The notes below the pieces were generated by a model. It was not told where the DNA came from. It did no database searches and saw only the letters and a program-made list of their open reading frames with translations. Below are positions 45,641 to 57,569 of a stretch of 64,000 nt of DNA, in pieces. Position 1 is the stretch's first letter; the number at the start of each line of letters is the position of its first letter. Origin of the DNA: Macrolepiota albuminosa (taxonomy: Eukaryota; Basidiomycota; Agaricomycetes; Agaricales; Agaricaceae); NCBI GenBank assembly GCA_027475525.1, contig JAMWFC010000092.1, positions 558,001 to 622,000 on the forward strand, written 5' to 3'. The position numbers were made by a program, and so were the translations under genes.

Positions 45641-45849
45641 GATTTTTAAATAGCTCACTATATAGCTAAATAGCTGAATATACTCAGAATTCCAGTTTAA
45701 ATATCAATTATATCTCTTTTGTAATAACTAATCAAAAACATTTTATTTTAACAAAAAGTGAGAAATCTAAGGCTAAACAACAAGAATCTATGATGATGAA
45801 TGAGCACATTCCAAAAAATATTCACACAAGTTAATATAAAACTACACTA

Positions 45850-46590
45850 GCTTGAAAACTGCTCTAATGTTTGGCTTTTTTAAAAAGATTTACATAGTGT
45901 GCAACAATTATCTAAGCAAAAAAAAATTGTAGAAAATCACATGACATACAACTGCATCTTGGCTTTATAACAATATATAAATCATGTGATTTAAACAAGA
46001 ACTTGCTGATTAATAGATCAAACAAAATATTCAATCATTGGAGCAATTTTTTAACTCATTTTAATTTACTATAATTTTCATATATAGTACTTGGAATAGC
46101 TCTTATTTGCCTTTATAGCTGCTTTGATCTTTCTAGGCATGCTTTCTATGAGGCTTTGACATACCTCTGATGATATTGCATTCCACTCCTTGATCACTTT
46201 CTTCTACAACTCATGTACTCTTTTAAAGGATACTTCATACTCTAAAAGTTTGCACTTGATATAAACTCAGCAATGTTCAATAGTATTGAAATTAGAGGAT
46301 TGGGCAGGCCAGGATATTACAATGATATTGTTATTAGAAAACTGAGTTGTTGTCTTGCTAAAAATATTGTTCTTTCTCCTCTATTTTCAACTTTTCAAAG
46401 CTTTCCACCACTCTTTTATTTAAAATCTCATAATACTGTATAGCACTTATTTTTTTCTAAACTTCTATGAGCTTTTCTAGTCCATTTTAATCTATACAGC
46501 TCCATACTATGAAATTATTTCCTTCTCTATGCTTGATAGTTGGCATAGTAATGTAGTCGAATAGTGGTTCTTCTGAAATTTTTCACACAT
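45850..46590 (-). pseudogene. Tc1/mariner-type transposase relic
   Basis: Reading the minus strand, SWPAQSSNFNTIEHC matches the Tc1/mariner box W-PAQSPDLNPIEH-W, with the catalytic Asp now Asn. It is followed by VHEL*KKVIKEWNAISSEV and SLIESMPRKIKAAIKA, the usual C-terminus. Stops interrupt the frame. The plus-strand left part (45850-46080) is a non-coding end whose relative is at about 50370-50650. Confidence 0.8.
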
Positions 46591-46615
46591 TGATAGGATT
46601 TCACACAGGCTAGAT

Positions 46616-47132
46616 GTCAGGGGACTCCTCATTTCTTCCTTTTCTCACTCCTTATTTCTTCACTCTCCCTTTATTTATTTTTTTATTTCTTCTGACATTA
46701 TTTCATTTTATTGTTTCTATTCTTTCCACACTATCTGTTAGTACTACTCTCAGCCCTTAAGATGCTCTGGTTCTTTAGCTACCATTCAGACAAGTATGAG
46801 CTCTTTAGCACTGCTTCCAGACTGCTTATATAAGCCAGAGTTTGCTTTTCTGACTTTTAAAGTCCAGAGTTTTCCTGCCTTATTTGCACAGTTATTTAGT
46901 TAGTTAATTTTTGAGTTTTTAAGGTTTGTTGTACTGTACAGTTGTTTCCCATGCTTCAGAAGCCCCAGAAGCGTCCAACCTGGCATAAGAAATCCCTAGA
47001 CTTGTTCTTTTTGGATCTCTCTCTGCTAGGTGAGTAGTTATTATGATATTGTCAGTATATACTTTAATATACTTTGGATCTCCCTCTGCCAGCTGTGTGA
47101 CTGAGCCACAGCCTCTAGAGATCGCCCTTACA
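46616..47132 (-). mobile_element. Solo LTR of LTR-2 family nested in old LTR-1
   Basis: TGTCAGGGGACTCCTCATTT ... ATCGCCCTTACA, about 517 bp. Flanked by CTAGA and CTAGG (4 of 5 match), as expected for a decayed target duplication. The LTR-1 sequence continues on both sides. Confidence 0.85.
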
Positions 47133-47541
47133 CTAGGTGCATCAATAGCAGGCTCAGCATCAGCTTCAGACACTTTGCTGCACTTATTCTAAACTTAGCA
47201 TATACAATTTATCTATTTTAGGCCATACTCAATAGCCATACACAGCAAGCAATGGATTTTATTAGTGATAGCACTGATAGTAGCTAAAATGACAGGTGAC
47301 AGTTGGCATCATACTATAAGCAAGTATTGACAAATGGCATCACTTTGTTAGCACATAATACAGCTAGCCAGTGGCAGCACTTACAACTTGAAATGATGGT
47401 ATTTCTTCATGACAGACAGCCTGATATTTTACTTTGGCACTCTTTTTCAGTTTAGATAAACAGCATTCTTGTTAACTTCTTGTTATTTAATATAATGCAT
47501 GGCATTTACTTACATTCTTTTCAGTTCACTGCTCTTTAACT

Positions 47542-49309
47542 GTCAGGTTCCGCTGAATCGGGGGCTTTCCGGGAAAGCGACGCCCTTACGATGCGGACTT
47601 GACCTACGAATACTTGGGTGTCTGGAACTCCGAGGCTAGGGCTCCGGGGTTCAAGACGGGGACAGGGGTAATCCCGGGATAGGGGACTAGAGTCCGGAGG
47701 TTTTGGGTTGGAGGTAACTGGGGTTAGAGGGGGTCGAGTCGTGAACCGGAGGTTCTAAGACGAGACCAAGTTAGTAACTTAAGAGTCGCGAAGTGCGTAC
47801 CAAAGCTTAGAGCACGCGAATACTAAGGCGTGCCAGTCGAAGCGTACCAAACAAGGCGTACCAGTCAAGCAAGGGGCACGCAATATCCAAAGTAACAGTT
47901 ATGCAATATCAAGACTACCGAATACAACAGGGAGCTACACTATAAGTACTACGGGGCCGGGTCTCGGGGTTCCGGGATGTCTGGGATGGGTTCCGGGGGT
48001 TATTGAGTAGCGGCAGGGGCTGTATACCGGGATCGCGCGTGTGGGGTGCGCGATCAATTGGCGCGGATGGAGCCGTGATGCGTGATGCGTGATGGCCGGC
48101 CGAGTCACGTGATCTGATCGTTGATCGGGGCTGGTGACGGCTGATGGCGGTGATAGGACCCTATACAGGTTAGGCGCATCAACGGCAGGCTCGGCACTGG
48201 CTCCGGAAACCTTGCCGCACTCGTTCCGAACTTAGCGCACACGTTCTACCCATTTTAAGCCATTCCCGACGGCCGCGCACGGCAAGAAGCAGATCCGATC
48301 AATGATAGCGCCGACGGCAGCAAGAATGACAACTGACAGATGGCATCAGTCACTGACGACAGCGCTTAGCGAGAAGCTTGATGATCTATCAAAAACTGAC
48401 GGACAGCTTGGCGTTTGACCTTGGCGTCTGACACCACTTACCGTCTCAATTTGGCGCCCAACGTTGCTTAGGTGTTCTGACAGACAGAAGGGTGATGGAT
48501 TGATGATTTAGCACCGCGATCTGCCGCCTGGTGGCGCCAAGGGTCTTGAATGGACGGTAGGGATCTGAAACCGTTGGAGCTACCCCTATGAAATTTTCCA
48601 GTTTACCGCACTTTGGCGATGGTTAGTCACTGGCAACGGTGAACTTATTGTAGTATAAAAGTACTTACCGACTTGTACATTGGACAAGAGACGAATAGAC
48701 CAGAGTTTCCCCCTTCCTCAGTCTCCCTTACGCTCAAGAGCTCATTTACGCTACGGTCGGCAACGTCAAAACTCATCGGCAGTTGCAGACGCTTGCCAAC
48801 ACTCGACATACTCGTGCCTTGCAACTACGGCAGGCATTATCGACGCTTAGATTTCGCTAAGCATATCGTGCTCTTGCCGCTCACGTTGCCGTGTTCACTT
48901 ACCGCATTTTCCTTAGGCGCTTTACCCTAGCGCTTAACACTTGCCGACACCCGTTACCGACTTTTTCCTCTTTTTCACAGACGCGTTCTCTGGGACCTGC
49001 CCGGGACTCCTCACCACACTTTTAGCGCGCCCAACGCACACTCTTGGTACGGTAACACTTCGTTCTCTGGGACCTGCCCGGGACTCCTCACCACACTTTT
49101 AGCGCGCCCAACGCACACTCTTGGTACGGTAACACTTAAGTTACATTTGTTGCTGACCAAACTTTGGGCGTCATCAGCGGTCCTTGATGCGCGTGATGGC
49201 GGTGTCGGCGGTCGTGATGGCGGGGCGTGTCCTGTGGGGTCGGAGGGAGGGTCCCGGAGGGTGTTCCAGGGGTGTCCCGGGGTGGGCCCGGAGGGGAGGG
49301 GTCGTGACA
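47542..49309 (+). mobile_element. Young, CpG-rich solo LTR (LTR-1), TSD TTAAC
   Basis: 1768 bp starting TGTCAGGTTCCGC and ending GGGTCGTGACA (TGTCA/TGACA ends). The 5 bp TTAAC stands directly before (47537-47541) and after (49310-49314). CpG is abundant, unlike in all neighbouring repeats. It contains one exact 77-bp tandem duplication (48984-49137). No internal gag-pol is attached, so it is a solo LTR made by LTR-LTR recombination. Confidence 0.92.
48984..49137. repeat. Exact 77-bp tandem duplication in young LTR-1
   Basis: 48984-49060 equals 49061-49137; flanking bases differ. Confidence 0.95.
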
Positions 49310-50369
49310 TTAACAATGCTTAGCCACTTAGTAATGGTAAACTCATTCTTACTATAAATATTTATTGTTGTTACTAGTTAAACACAGAACAGAGTATCTT
49401 AGTTTACACTCCACTTCAGCTCAGTTCACCTTACAGTTCAGATTTCTTTTGTGCTGACTTAATTTGAAGTTGCCAATTGTCTGAACACTTTTAGCTTACT
49501 TGCCACAGTTATGTATATAGAACCTACATGCCTTGCATTTATAACAAGCATTATCAACTTAGTCATTGTTAAGCCTTTAGTTTTCTTGCTGCACCTCATT
49601 TACATTTACCTTCTCTGTTATCTAGATGCACTTGTCCATTAGTGCACTTTCCTTACTGCATATTTCTTGCTAACTTTCCTTACTAATTTTTCTCTTTTCC
49701 TGCTATTTAACTTGTTTTCTGACTTGTTCTCTAAAACCTGCCCAGAACTCTCTCAAATACTTAGCATGCTCAACACATATTTCTCAGACAATAGCTATAA
49801 GCTATGTCTGCAACCAATCAACTTTTAGATGTCATTAATATATACTTTTCCATCTGATCCAATCTTAATAAATCTTTGTCTCATCATTTCACAAAACTTT
49901 CTTCCAATCCTCCACTATCCAGTTTTCATGATATTAAGCAATCTTGAGCCAGTTTATAGAATAGCAGCCTTGAGCATAAAAACTTTCTTTTTTGTTACTA
50001 AACAAAAACCTGCCTCTTTTAAAGTATTTCTGACTGTCTGAAGATTAACAGAATTGGAGATGACAAAATTAATAAGCTGTGTGGCTTTTATTTAGCTTTC
50101 TAATAGTAATTTGACAAATAATAAACTGTTGGTCACATGCTCTAAGCTTAAAAAGACAATCTCTGAAATGATTCTCTTTGTTGCTCTTTAGTTTTTTGCT
50201 GATCCTCTCTACAGTGCCCTTTTTCAGGCCAGTTTTTGCTTGGATTTAACACTGAAAATATCTCTTATTGAGAAGAGAAGCAACAAAAAAGTAATTGACA
50301 GCAAAAATAGATTGTATAATAGTAGTAGAGTGTCAAGAAAATGATTGACTAAAGTTGAACATGTTAAAA

Positions 50370-50650
50370 TTGATACAAACAAGGTCACATGACATTGTTT
50401 ATACTTCTCACAGGATGCTTCTATCTTCTACTGTTGAAGAGTATTGTGAAAATATAAAAATTAGAGTGGGTCAAAAAAACTACTTTAATAATTAAATATT
50501 TTGTTTAATTTATTAATCAGCAAGTCCTTGTTCAAATCACATGATTTATACATCATTATAGAGCCAGGATGCAGTTGTATGTCATGTGATTTTTTTTACA
50601 ATTTTCTTTAGTAATTGTTGCACACTATATAAATTTTTCTAAAAAGACCA
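50370..50650 (+). mobile_element. Tc1/mariner relic, end fragment
   Basis: Contains the same AT-rich block as 45855-46060: CAAATCACATGATTTATACA, GGATGCAGTTGTATGTCATG and TGTTGCACACTATATAAATT, in opposite orientation. No transposase is attached. The rest of 49836-51166 shows nothing recognisable. Confidence 0.7.
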
Positions 50651-51166
50651 AAAATTGGAGCAGTTTTTTGAGCCAATATACAATGGCTAGATAATCATGG
50701 ATCCTTGAAGGTCAAAGAACTACTAGATTTAAACATGACTAATATATTTATTTACAAAAACTTTGCCCAAAAGCACAACCTACTAATTCAAAAATGACTA
50801 TATATAGTACCAAAAAATGTGTCTATAACAGAGTTTGTACTTTTGAAAATGAAATACAAAAACTATACAGAGAAGATTTATTTCTATGTTGCAAATATAG
50901 GCAGATCTGATATAATAATTGAGCACAATTAGCTGAAAAAAATATAATTTTGAAATAAACTGGAAAATAGGCAAAATAACTTTCAACTAGTATTCAAGTT
51001 TCTGTAGCAAAATAAAGATTGATAGGCTGAAAAAAAAAAAAAGTCAAAATAAAACAGCATATGAAGAAAAAACAGAAATTGACAAAAAAAAAGAAATTGT
51101 GAGCAAGTAAAGTATAAAAAAAAAACAAAAGAGGTAAAAAAAAATTAGATGGCTGAAAAAAAAAGC

Positions 51167-51761
51167 TGTAAGAGCAACCTCTAGAAGCTGTAGCTCAGTC
51201 ACACAGCTAGCAGAGGGAGATCCAAAGTGTATTAGAGTATATATTGACAATATCATAATAACTACTCACCTGGCAAAGGAAGATCCAAAGAAAACAAGTC
51301 TAAGGATTTCCTATGCCAGGTTGGATACTTCTGGGGCTTCTAAAGCATGGAAAACAACTATACAGTACAATAAAACCTTAAAAACTCAAAAATTGCCTAA
51401 ACAAACAACTGTGCAAATAAAGCAGGAAAACCACCTAAACTTTGAAAGTCAGAAAGGCAAACTCTGGCTTATATAAGTGGTCTGAAAGCAGTACTGAAGG
51501 ACTCACACTTGTCTGAATAATAGCTAAAGAACCAGAGCACCTCAAAGGCTGAGAATAGTACTAACAAATAGTGTTGAGAGAATAGAAACAGCAAAAATAG
51601 CTAAAGAACCAGAGCACCTCAAAGGCTGAGAATAGTACTAACAAATAGTGTTGAGAGAATAGAAACAGCAAAATGAGAGAATGATAGAAAAAATAAGAAA
51701 ACAAATGAAAGGAGAGTAAAGGAATAGAAAGTAAAAAAAAAAAATAAGAAGTCTCCTGACA
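51167..51761 (+). mobile_element. Solo LTR of LTR-2 family with internal 77-bp duplication
   Basis: TGTAAGAGCAACCTCTAGAA ... GTCTCCTGACA, 595 bp, which is about 518 bp after removing one copy of the exact 77-bp tandem duplication at 51519-51672. Flanks AAAGC and AGAGC agree at 4 of 5 bases. Confidence 0.85.
51519..51672. repeat. Exact 77-bp tandem duplication in an LTR-2 copy
   Basis: 51519-51595 equals 51596-51672, with one extra chance match beyond. Removing it restores the family length. Confidence 0.95.
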
Positions 51762-53190
51762 AGAGCATCAATACATACAGTTTTTTAACTTTGATATTAA
51801 AATATTTAACAATCTCTTCTTTGAAAAGAAATGTATGTTAGTGATAGCAACATAAAAAATAAATACAACTTCAAATATATTGCAATGAATAGCACAAAAA
51901 GAGAATAAACAAGAATAAAAAATAATTATAAAAAAATAATTTCCAAATAATACTATGAATTACTCAAATTAGTGTTTGAAAAAGAAAGATTTAGCAACTT
52001 ATCTTTATAAAAATCATGGAACTACACAATTGACTTAATGCCTGAAGTAATGCCAAATAAAGCTATCAAAGTTTATCTGATTAGTCTTTAAAAGCAAAAA
52101 AACATGATGTATTTCTTAAAGAAAACCTAAAAAATGGGTATATATATAAGTCAAAATCACTATAGAAATCAGAATTTAAAAAAAATTAGAGACTCAGGCC
52201 AGTTCAAGGTTATTAAAAGCTAAATATGATAACAGTAAAAAATGCCTGCCCACTACTATCAATTTCTGAAATTATTGTAAAGTTATAACATGTGTATATA
52301 TTTTTTAAAATCAATAGAAAATGATGTTTCAATAACATCTGAATCAAGAAGAGTAACAAACATAAAACAGTGTTTTTAACAAATCAGAGATTATTTGAGC
52401 CAATTGTAATGTTTTTTAGACCTGAAACTCACTAGCAACTTTTCAAACAATAATGAATAATCTATTTAAGGACCTAATACTCTGTAGTATTATAATGATA
52501 TATATAAATAATATCTTAATGTATATAAAAACTCTTGCTAAGCATTAAAAAATAGTTCTAGAAAAAAACAAACTATATCTAAAATCAGAAAAATATGAAT
52601 TTAAAAAGCCAAAAATAAAATATTTCAGAAGAATCATTAAAGAAAGAAAGGTAGAAATAGATCTGGCCAAATTAGCTACAATCAATAAATAGCCAGCACT
52701 CAAAACAGTTAAATCTATTTGTGAATTCCATGAACCTCGTGAATTCTATGAATCTATGTCACATACTATGACATCAAGCCACTAGCTACAGTATCATTGT
52801 TCAATGTTCAATGTTTGACAAAGACATATTCTAAACTATTTCCAGCTAAAAGCAGAGATTGAAACAATTTTGATAATCATGCCCTTGCTTTCAGTATTCC
52901 TTACAGGCTTAGTTTGACATGCATGATTGCACTTTGTAACAGTAGCAGCATATTGCTCTCTGCCACCCTGTAGCCATCTTTTTTTTACACCTATCAGATA
53001 CTGGCTGCAGGAGTGCCCTTTCAGATTCAGAATTAGTGGCTTTTGCAGCAAAGTACCTTGAAGTTTCTTGTCTTGAGAGAAAATAACACAATAATAGGAT
53101 TCTATGTTGTTGTTAAATGAGAAAAACTACTTAATTATCATTGTAAACTTCAGTTATGGCAATAAGTTATATATTTGATCTGCAACATAC
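51762..53190. repeat. AT-rich, CpG-poor sequence, nothing recognised
   Basis: Lacks open frames of interest and recognisable repeat ends. Confidence 0.4.
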
Positions 53191-53709
53191 TATCAGGGGA
53201 CTCTTTATTTCTTCCTTCTTTCACTCCCTATTCCTTCACTCTTCTTTTATTTATTTCTTTATTTCTTCTATCATTTTCTCATTTTGCTATTTCTATTCTT
53301 TCAACACTACCTGTTAATACTATTCTCAGCCTTTGAGGTGCTCTGGTTCTTTAGCTATTATTCAGACAAGTATGGGCCCTTTAGCACTACTTCTAGATGC
53401 TTATATAAGCTGGAGTTTGCCTTTCTGACTTCCAAAGTTCAGAGTTTTCCTGCCTTGTTTGCATAGTTGTTTATTTAGGCAATTTTTGAGTTTTTAAGAT
53501 TTTGTTGTACTGTACAGTTGTTTTCCATGCTTCAGAGGCCCAATGAAGTGTCCAACCTGGCATAGGAAATTTTCAGACTTATTCTCTTTGGATCTCTCTC
53601 TGCCAGGTAAGTAGTTATTATAATATTGTCTATATACACTCTAATACACTTTGGATCTCCCTCTGCCAGCTGTGTGACTGAGCCACAGCCTCCAGATGTT
53701 GTTCTTGTA
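53191..53709 (-). mobile_element. Solo LTR of LTR-2 family, decayed
   Basis: TATCAGGGGACTCTTTATTT ... CCAGATGTTGTTCTTGTA, about 519 bp. ATAC on the left and ATAC one base past the right end may be the target duplication. The terminal CpG-containing segment seen in other copies is lost. Confidence 0.75.
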
Positions 53710-53929
53710 TATACATCATATACTGTTGAGTTGAACAAATGTTTTATATACTTATTTATTTTGTTATATTACAATATGACATGGGTTTATAAAGTTCATT
53801 GAGATTCATGGAGTTTACAAATAGTTATAGCCACCTAGAACAATCAAAGAGACATGATTGTTATTTGGATTTTGTAACTTCTATTAAAAATTTATTAAAA
53901 GTTTTGCATCAATTGCACAGCCTGTAAAA

Positions 53930-54060
53930 GCAATCTCCAGAAGTTATAACTAATTACACAACTAGCAGAGAAGAATCCAAAGTTTATTAGATAGGTTACT
54001 ATACAGCAAGGAAAATAACTAATTATCTGACAGAGAAAAATCCAAAGAAAACAAGTCATC
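53930..54060 (+). mobile_element. LTR-2 family, decayed 5' fragment
   Basis: TGTAAAAGCAATCTCCAGAA ... CAGAGAAAAATCCAAAGAAA follows the first about 130 bp of LTR-2 with many substitutions. Confidence 0.65.
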
Positions 54061-54587
54061 AATTTCCACCAAAATAATCCAGTAGCTACTCAACAAATTT
54101 TGTTAACAGACTACAACTTTCTCATGTTTATGCCTATTTCTAAAGCCTTGATTAAAATTTCTTTCAGCTTGCCCAGAATTCTCATATTCAAAGAAAAGTG
54201 ATGTCATAATCAGATATTTCCAATATATTTACTTACTTATTTATTTTTATATTTTACATATTGTTTTATATATTCTTCCCCGTTTTACTCTATTCTATCT
54301 TCCAATTTTATGAGTGCTATATTCTCTTTTATTTTCTTTTAGTTCTTCTCTGGTTCTCCTATAAATTATAACTTTCAAATCCATTTAGTTATCACAAGGA
54401 CAGTTTCTATTCACACATGATTATTAGAAAGTAAAATATAAAAACCCAATGTATTTAATAGATAGCTCTAACTTGGTTGTTGCTATTGGTTTTCTGATCA
54501 TTTTTTAAGTTAAATTCTGACAGTACACCCTTTCTCCTGGATAATTCTATTTGTGAATCCCTGCAAGTTGTGAACCCAAATAGAATT

Positions 54588-54882
54588 ATCCAAATATTTC
54601 TGTCAAAACTATAGAAAAAATATCTTAACTGAATTTAAAAGAATAAAGAAACAAATTGCCACAGGAGGCTTGCTCTGGTCTTTAAGCTCAAGAATAACCA
54701 GTATAGTCTTTTCCAATGCATTTGAAAGCATCAGACCAAGAACCATTAAAAGTCTAATTACAATATTTTTTCTATAGTTTTCACAGAAATATTCAGATTA
54801 AATTTTGAAATTAATTAGATGATTTATACTATGTTTTTACCTTGTTTTGCCAAAGAACATTGTTCTCTGCATCCAATGTATA
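54588..54882. mobile_element. Foldback MITE, copy 2, left end missing
   Basis: Internal and right-arm sequence of the MITE (ATATTTCTGTCAAAACTATA ... GAACATTGTTCTCTGCATCC). The outer left terminus is absent. Confidence 0.7.
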
Positions 54883-54905
54883 TATATGGCTAGTAGATCT
54901 TCAAA

Positions 54906-55335
54906 CACTGGGTGCAGGGAATGATATTCTTTGACAAAACAATGTAAAAACATGGTAAAAATAATCCAATTAATTTTAGAATTTTATTTGAATATTTCTG
55001 TAAAAACTAAAGAAAAAATATTGTAACCGGTCTGATTCTCTCAAATGCATTGGAGAGGACCATTTCAGTCATCCCTGAATCTAAGAAATAGAGCAAGCAT
55101 CCTGTGGCAATTTGTTCTGTAATTCTTTTGAATTCAGTTAAGATATTTTTTCTATAATTTTGCCAGAAATATTCAAATAAAATTCTGAAATTAATTGGAT
55201 TATTTTTACTTCAGTTAAGATATTTTTTCTATAATTTTGCCAGAAATATTCAAATAAAATTCTGAAATTAATTGGATTATTTTTACAATGTTTTTACATT
55301 GTTTTGCCAAGAAATATCATTCCCTGCACCCAGTG
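54906..55335. mobile_element. Foldback MITE, copy 3, complete
   Basis: CACTGGGTGCAGGGAATGAT at the left is mirrored by ATCATTCCCTGCACCCAGTG at the right. The arms stay complementary for over 100 bp (GGCAAAACAATGTAAAAACA / TGTTTTTACATTGTTTTGCC). Too short to encode protein. It holds an exact 77-bp tandem duplication (55133-55286). Confidence 0.9.
55133..55286. repeat. Exact 77-bp tandem duplication in MITE copy 3
   Basis: 55133-55209 equals 55210-55286; flanking bases differ. Without it the MITE is about 353 bp, close to copy 4. Confidence 0.95.
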
Positions 55336-55352
55336 AAATGCTTTCTTTCAAT

Positions 55353-55723
55353 CACTGGATGCAGGGAATGATGTTCTTTGGCAAAACAATATAAAAATAC
55401 TGTAAAAATAATCCAATTGATTTCAAAATTTTATTTGAATATTTCTGTCAAAACCATAGAAAAAATATTGTAACCAAACTTGCAATAGTACTTAGTCTAA
55501 TGCTCTCAAATGCATTGGAGAGAACTACATTGGTCATTTTTGAACCTAAAAACCAAAGCAAGCCTCCTGTGACAATTTATTCTCTTATTCTTTTGAGTTC
55601 AGTTAACATATTTTTTCTATAATTTTGACAGAAATATTCAAATAAAATTCTGAAATTAATTGGATTATTTTTACCTTGTTTTTACTTTGTTTTGCCAAAG
55701 AACATCATTTTCTGCACCCAGTG
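55353..55723. mobile_element. Foldback MITE, copy 4, complete
   Basis: CACTGGATGCAGGGAATGAT ... ATTTTCTGCACCCAGTG, 371 bp, same long inverted arms as copy 3, only 17 bp away. It marks the right border of the AT-rich island. Confidence 0.88.
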
Positions 55724-56102
55724 AATGACAAATGTCAGATAAGGACAGCCATGGGAGCCATGATGTATCAATTCAATGTACGGATGGTCCTTGGATTTGG
55801 GCTATCTTGTATACTTATCGTGATGTTTTGTAACCATTCGGGGTTCTGGGGTGTCATATTTGGTGTTTCAGCTCACGAAATCGGAGGTGTGTGGCTAAAA
55901 TCGTTCTCTCGCACTTTCGAAGTGACGCCCATCTTCTATGTGGATGGACAGCCCAGGTCCACTGGTCAAGGAAGCATCACAATGATTGACAATTAAAAGT
56001 CCATCCATATTGCCGTTCTGCGTTTCAATCTGAATCGCCATGGATTGTATAAGTATGAAGTGCAAGGTGATTAGGAGAATCATTTCCACAAGCACAATTG
56101 AG

Positions 56103-57085
56103 ATGTTGTGTCTGAAAGTGACGTCTTTGGCTCTGTTGCTCGTACTTCTGCAGGTCTTCTCATCTGCGGCAAGTAGGATTCGGCAACCCGCTCAGCCCTT
56201 GGAAGGGTGTGATGAGTTTCACGGCAGCGTTATTAAAGCTCTTCTCATTTTTAGGGTCATTGGTCCATATTCTGATGCTGGCCTCGCTGAACGGCAATTC
56301 TCGTCATGCCCTTTTGGTACGCATGCATGTTCGGGTGAGTCTTCTGGAGTCGAAACCAAACGCCTTCTAAATGTGTTTCTTCACTTCTTACAGCCACAAC
56401 ATGCTGCCCAGACGGCTTCGATTGCGTTGGAACTGAAGAATGTTGTCCGAGTGGTGAAACCTGTGTTGGTAACAGTGGCGGATGTGCACCAGGCGGTTTC
56501 AGGTGCCCAGGAGGCTTCTGCTGTTGTGGGTGTTTGACTGCATACTAAGTTGGCCTTCATCTGAACAGTCACTCTACAGTCATAGGTACTGACTGTGGTC
56601 AAGAGACCTGTCTAGAACAGACCACTAGTACAAGCACAAGAACTACCACAAGAACGACCATACATCTAACCACTGAGACGCCCAAAATGACCACGACACC
56701 CGAAACAACTCATACGTTGCCCCGAACAACTGCTACGATTATGACTACAACTCTTTCCAATACTGGTCCTTCGGTTAAATCCATTAGCACGAAAGCAGCA
56801 TCTTCTGGGAGGACATCATCGGACAATCCCACTGCGACTTCGATTGCGTCAGTACCAACAACATCGAGCCCTCCAACAAACACAATACCAGTTCCGCTCG
56901 GGGTAGCTACAACAAACTCGTAAGTTTACCCCTTGTCTACATTTTATACTAATTAATCATTAGTTATATGACTTAGCGTTACTCTGAATGGAGGCGCCAG
57001 AGGTCATGCAATGACTTCATTGGCAGCTTTAACATATGCTATCTTCATCACTGTTGCTTTTGCAACCAATTTGATTGGCCTCTGA
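56103..57085 (+). CDS. GPI-anchored, Cys-rich, Ser/Thr-rich cell-surface protein
   Basis: Exons 56103-56206, 56255-56334, 56394-56529, 56569-56919, 56977-57085 (259 aa). The signal peptide is MLCLKVTSLALLLVLLQVFSSA. A dense Cys region follows (SSCPFGTHACS, TTCCPDGFDCVGTEECCPSG, CVGNSGGCAPGG, RCPGGFCC), then a mucin-like Thr/Ser stretch of about 110 residues with many TTT-type runs. The C-terminus has small residues NGGARG and a hydrophobic tail SLAALTYAIFITVAFATNLI, typical of a GPI signal. The gene probably makes a wall or plasma-membrane protein; knot-like Cys modules like this occur in fungal surface proteins. Two points are open: the 39-nt third intron could instead be a 57-nt one (56523-56579), and the first intron (48 nt) is read-through in frame. 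Confidence 0.78.
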
Positions 57086-57569
57086 CACACATCTGTAAAT
57101 GAATAAGTATGCTTGCCTTACAAGACGTGATATCAATATAAAAGGCCTCGAAGGTTATGCTGATGGTGTGAGTCTTTCCTGCTTGGATGGATACTTTTTA
57201 GTACATACAAAACACCATATTGAATGATCATTCCGAGGTGAGTATCGCAATCGATGGCAACCGAGTTGTCATCAACCTTGGTAGCCTCAAAACTTTCCGA
57301 CACGCGGCTTAACCATAAGCATATGATCAGAGGGGCCGGATCCTTATGATCCCAGGAGTCTCCACAAAGAGAAAAATCAGGACACCAGATCTTATGAGAG
57401 AATCGCATTGTCTGATAAGCTTAGATTTTGGGATCTAGTTCCGGGGACGCCTGCACTGCTTTAAGGAAATAATCACATAAGGAACCATCTTGTGGGATGG
57501 AAGCGTATGTCAGACTTGGGGCACCACGTATTACCCCAGGACTTTGTGAATATGGTGATGTGATAATTG
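57086..57569. other. Intergenic, one doubtful minus-strand frame
   Basis: A 91-codon minus frame (57133-57408) contains SFEATKVDDNSVAIDCDTHL, which looks protein-like, but no family or splice partner is visible. It may be a remnant or exon of an unseen gene. Confidence 0.35.

Larger units (their letters stand above)
46591..49835 (+). repeat. Old, CpG-depleted LTR-1 copy split by two younger insertions
   Basis: Three blocks, 46591-46615, 47133-47541 and 49310-49835, line up in order with the young LTR-1. For example 47133-47250 matches about 48175-48295. The gaps are filled by an LTR-2 solo LTR and by the young LTR-1 itself. Where the young copy has CG the old copy has TG, CA or TA at nearly every site in the stretch I aligned. 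Confidence 0.85.

Noticed and set aside
55676..55996. 106-codon plus frame starting inside the last MITE
   Set aside because: Its first third is MITE arm sequence and the rest shows no family or splice support.
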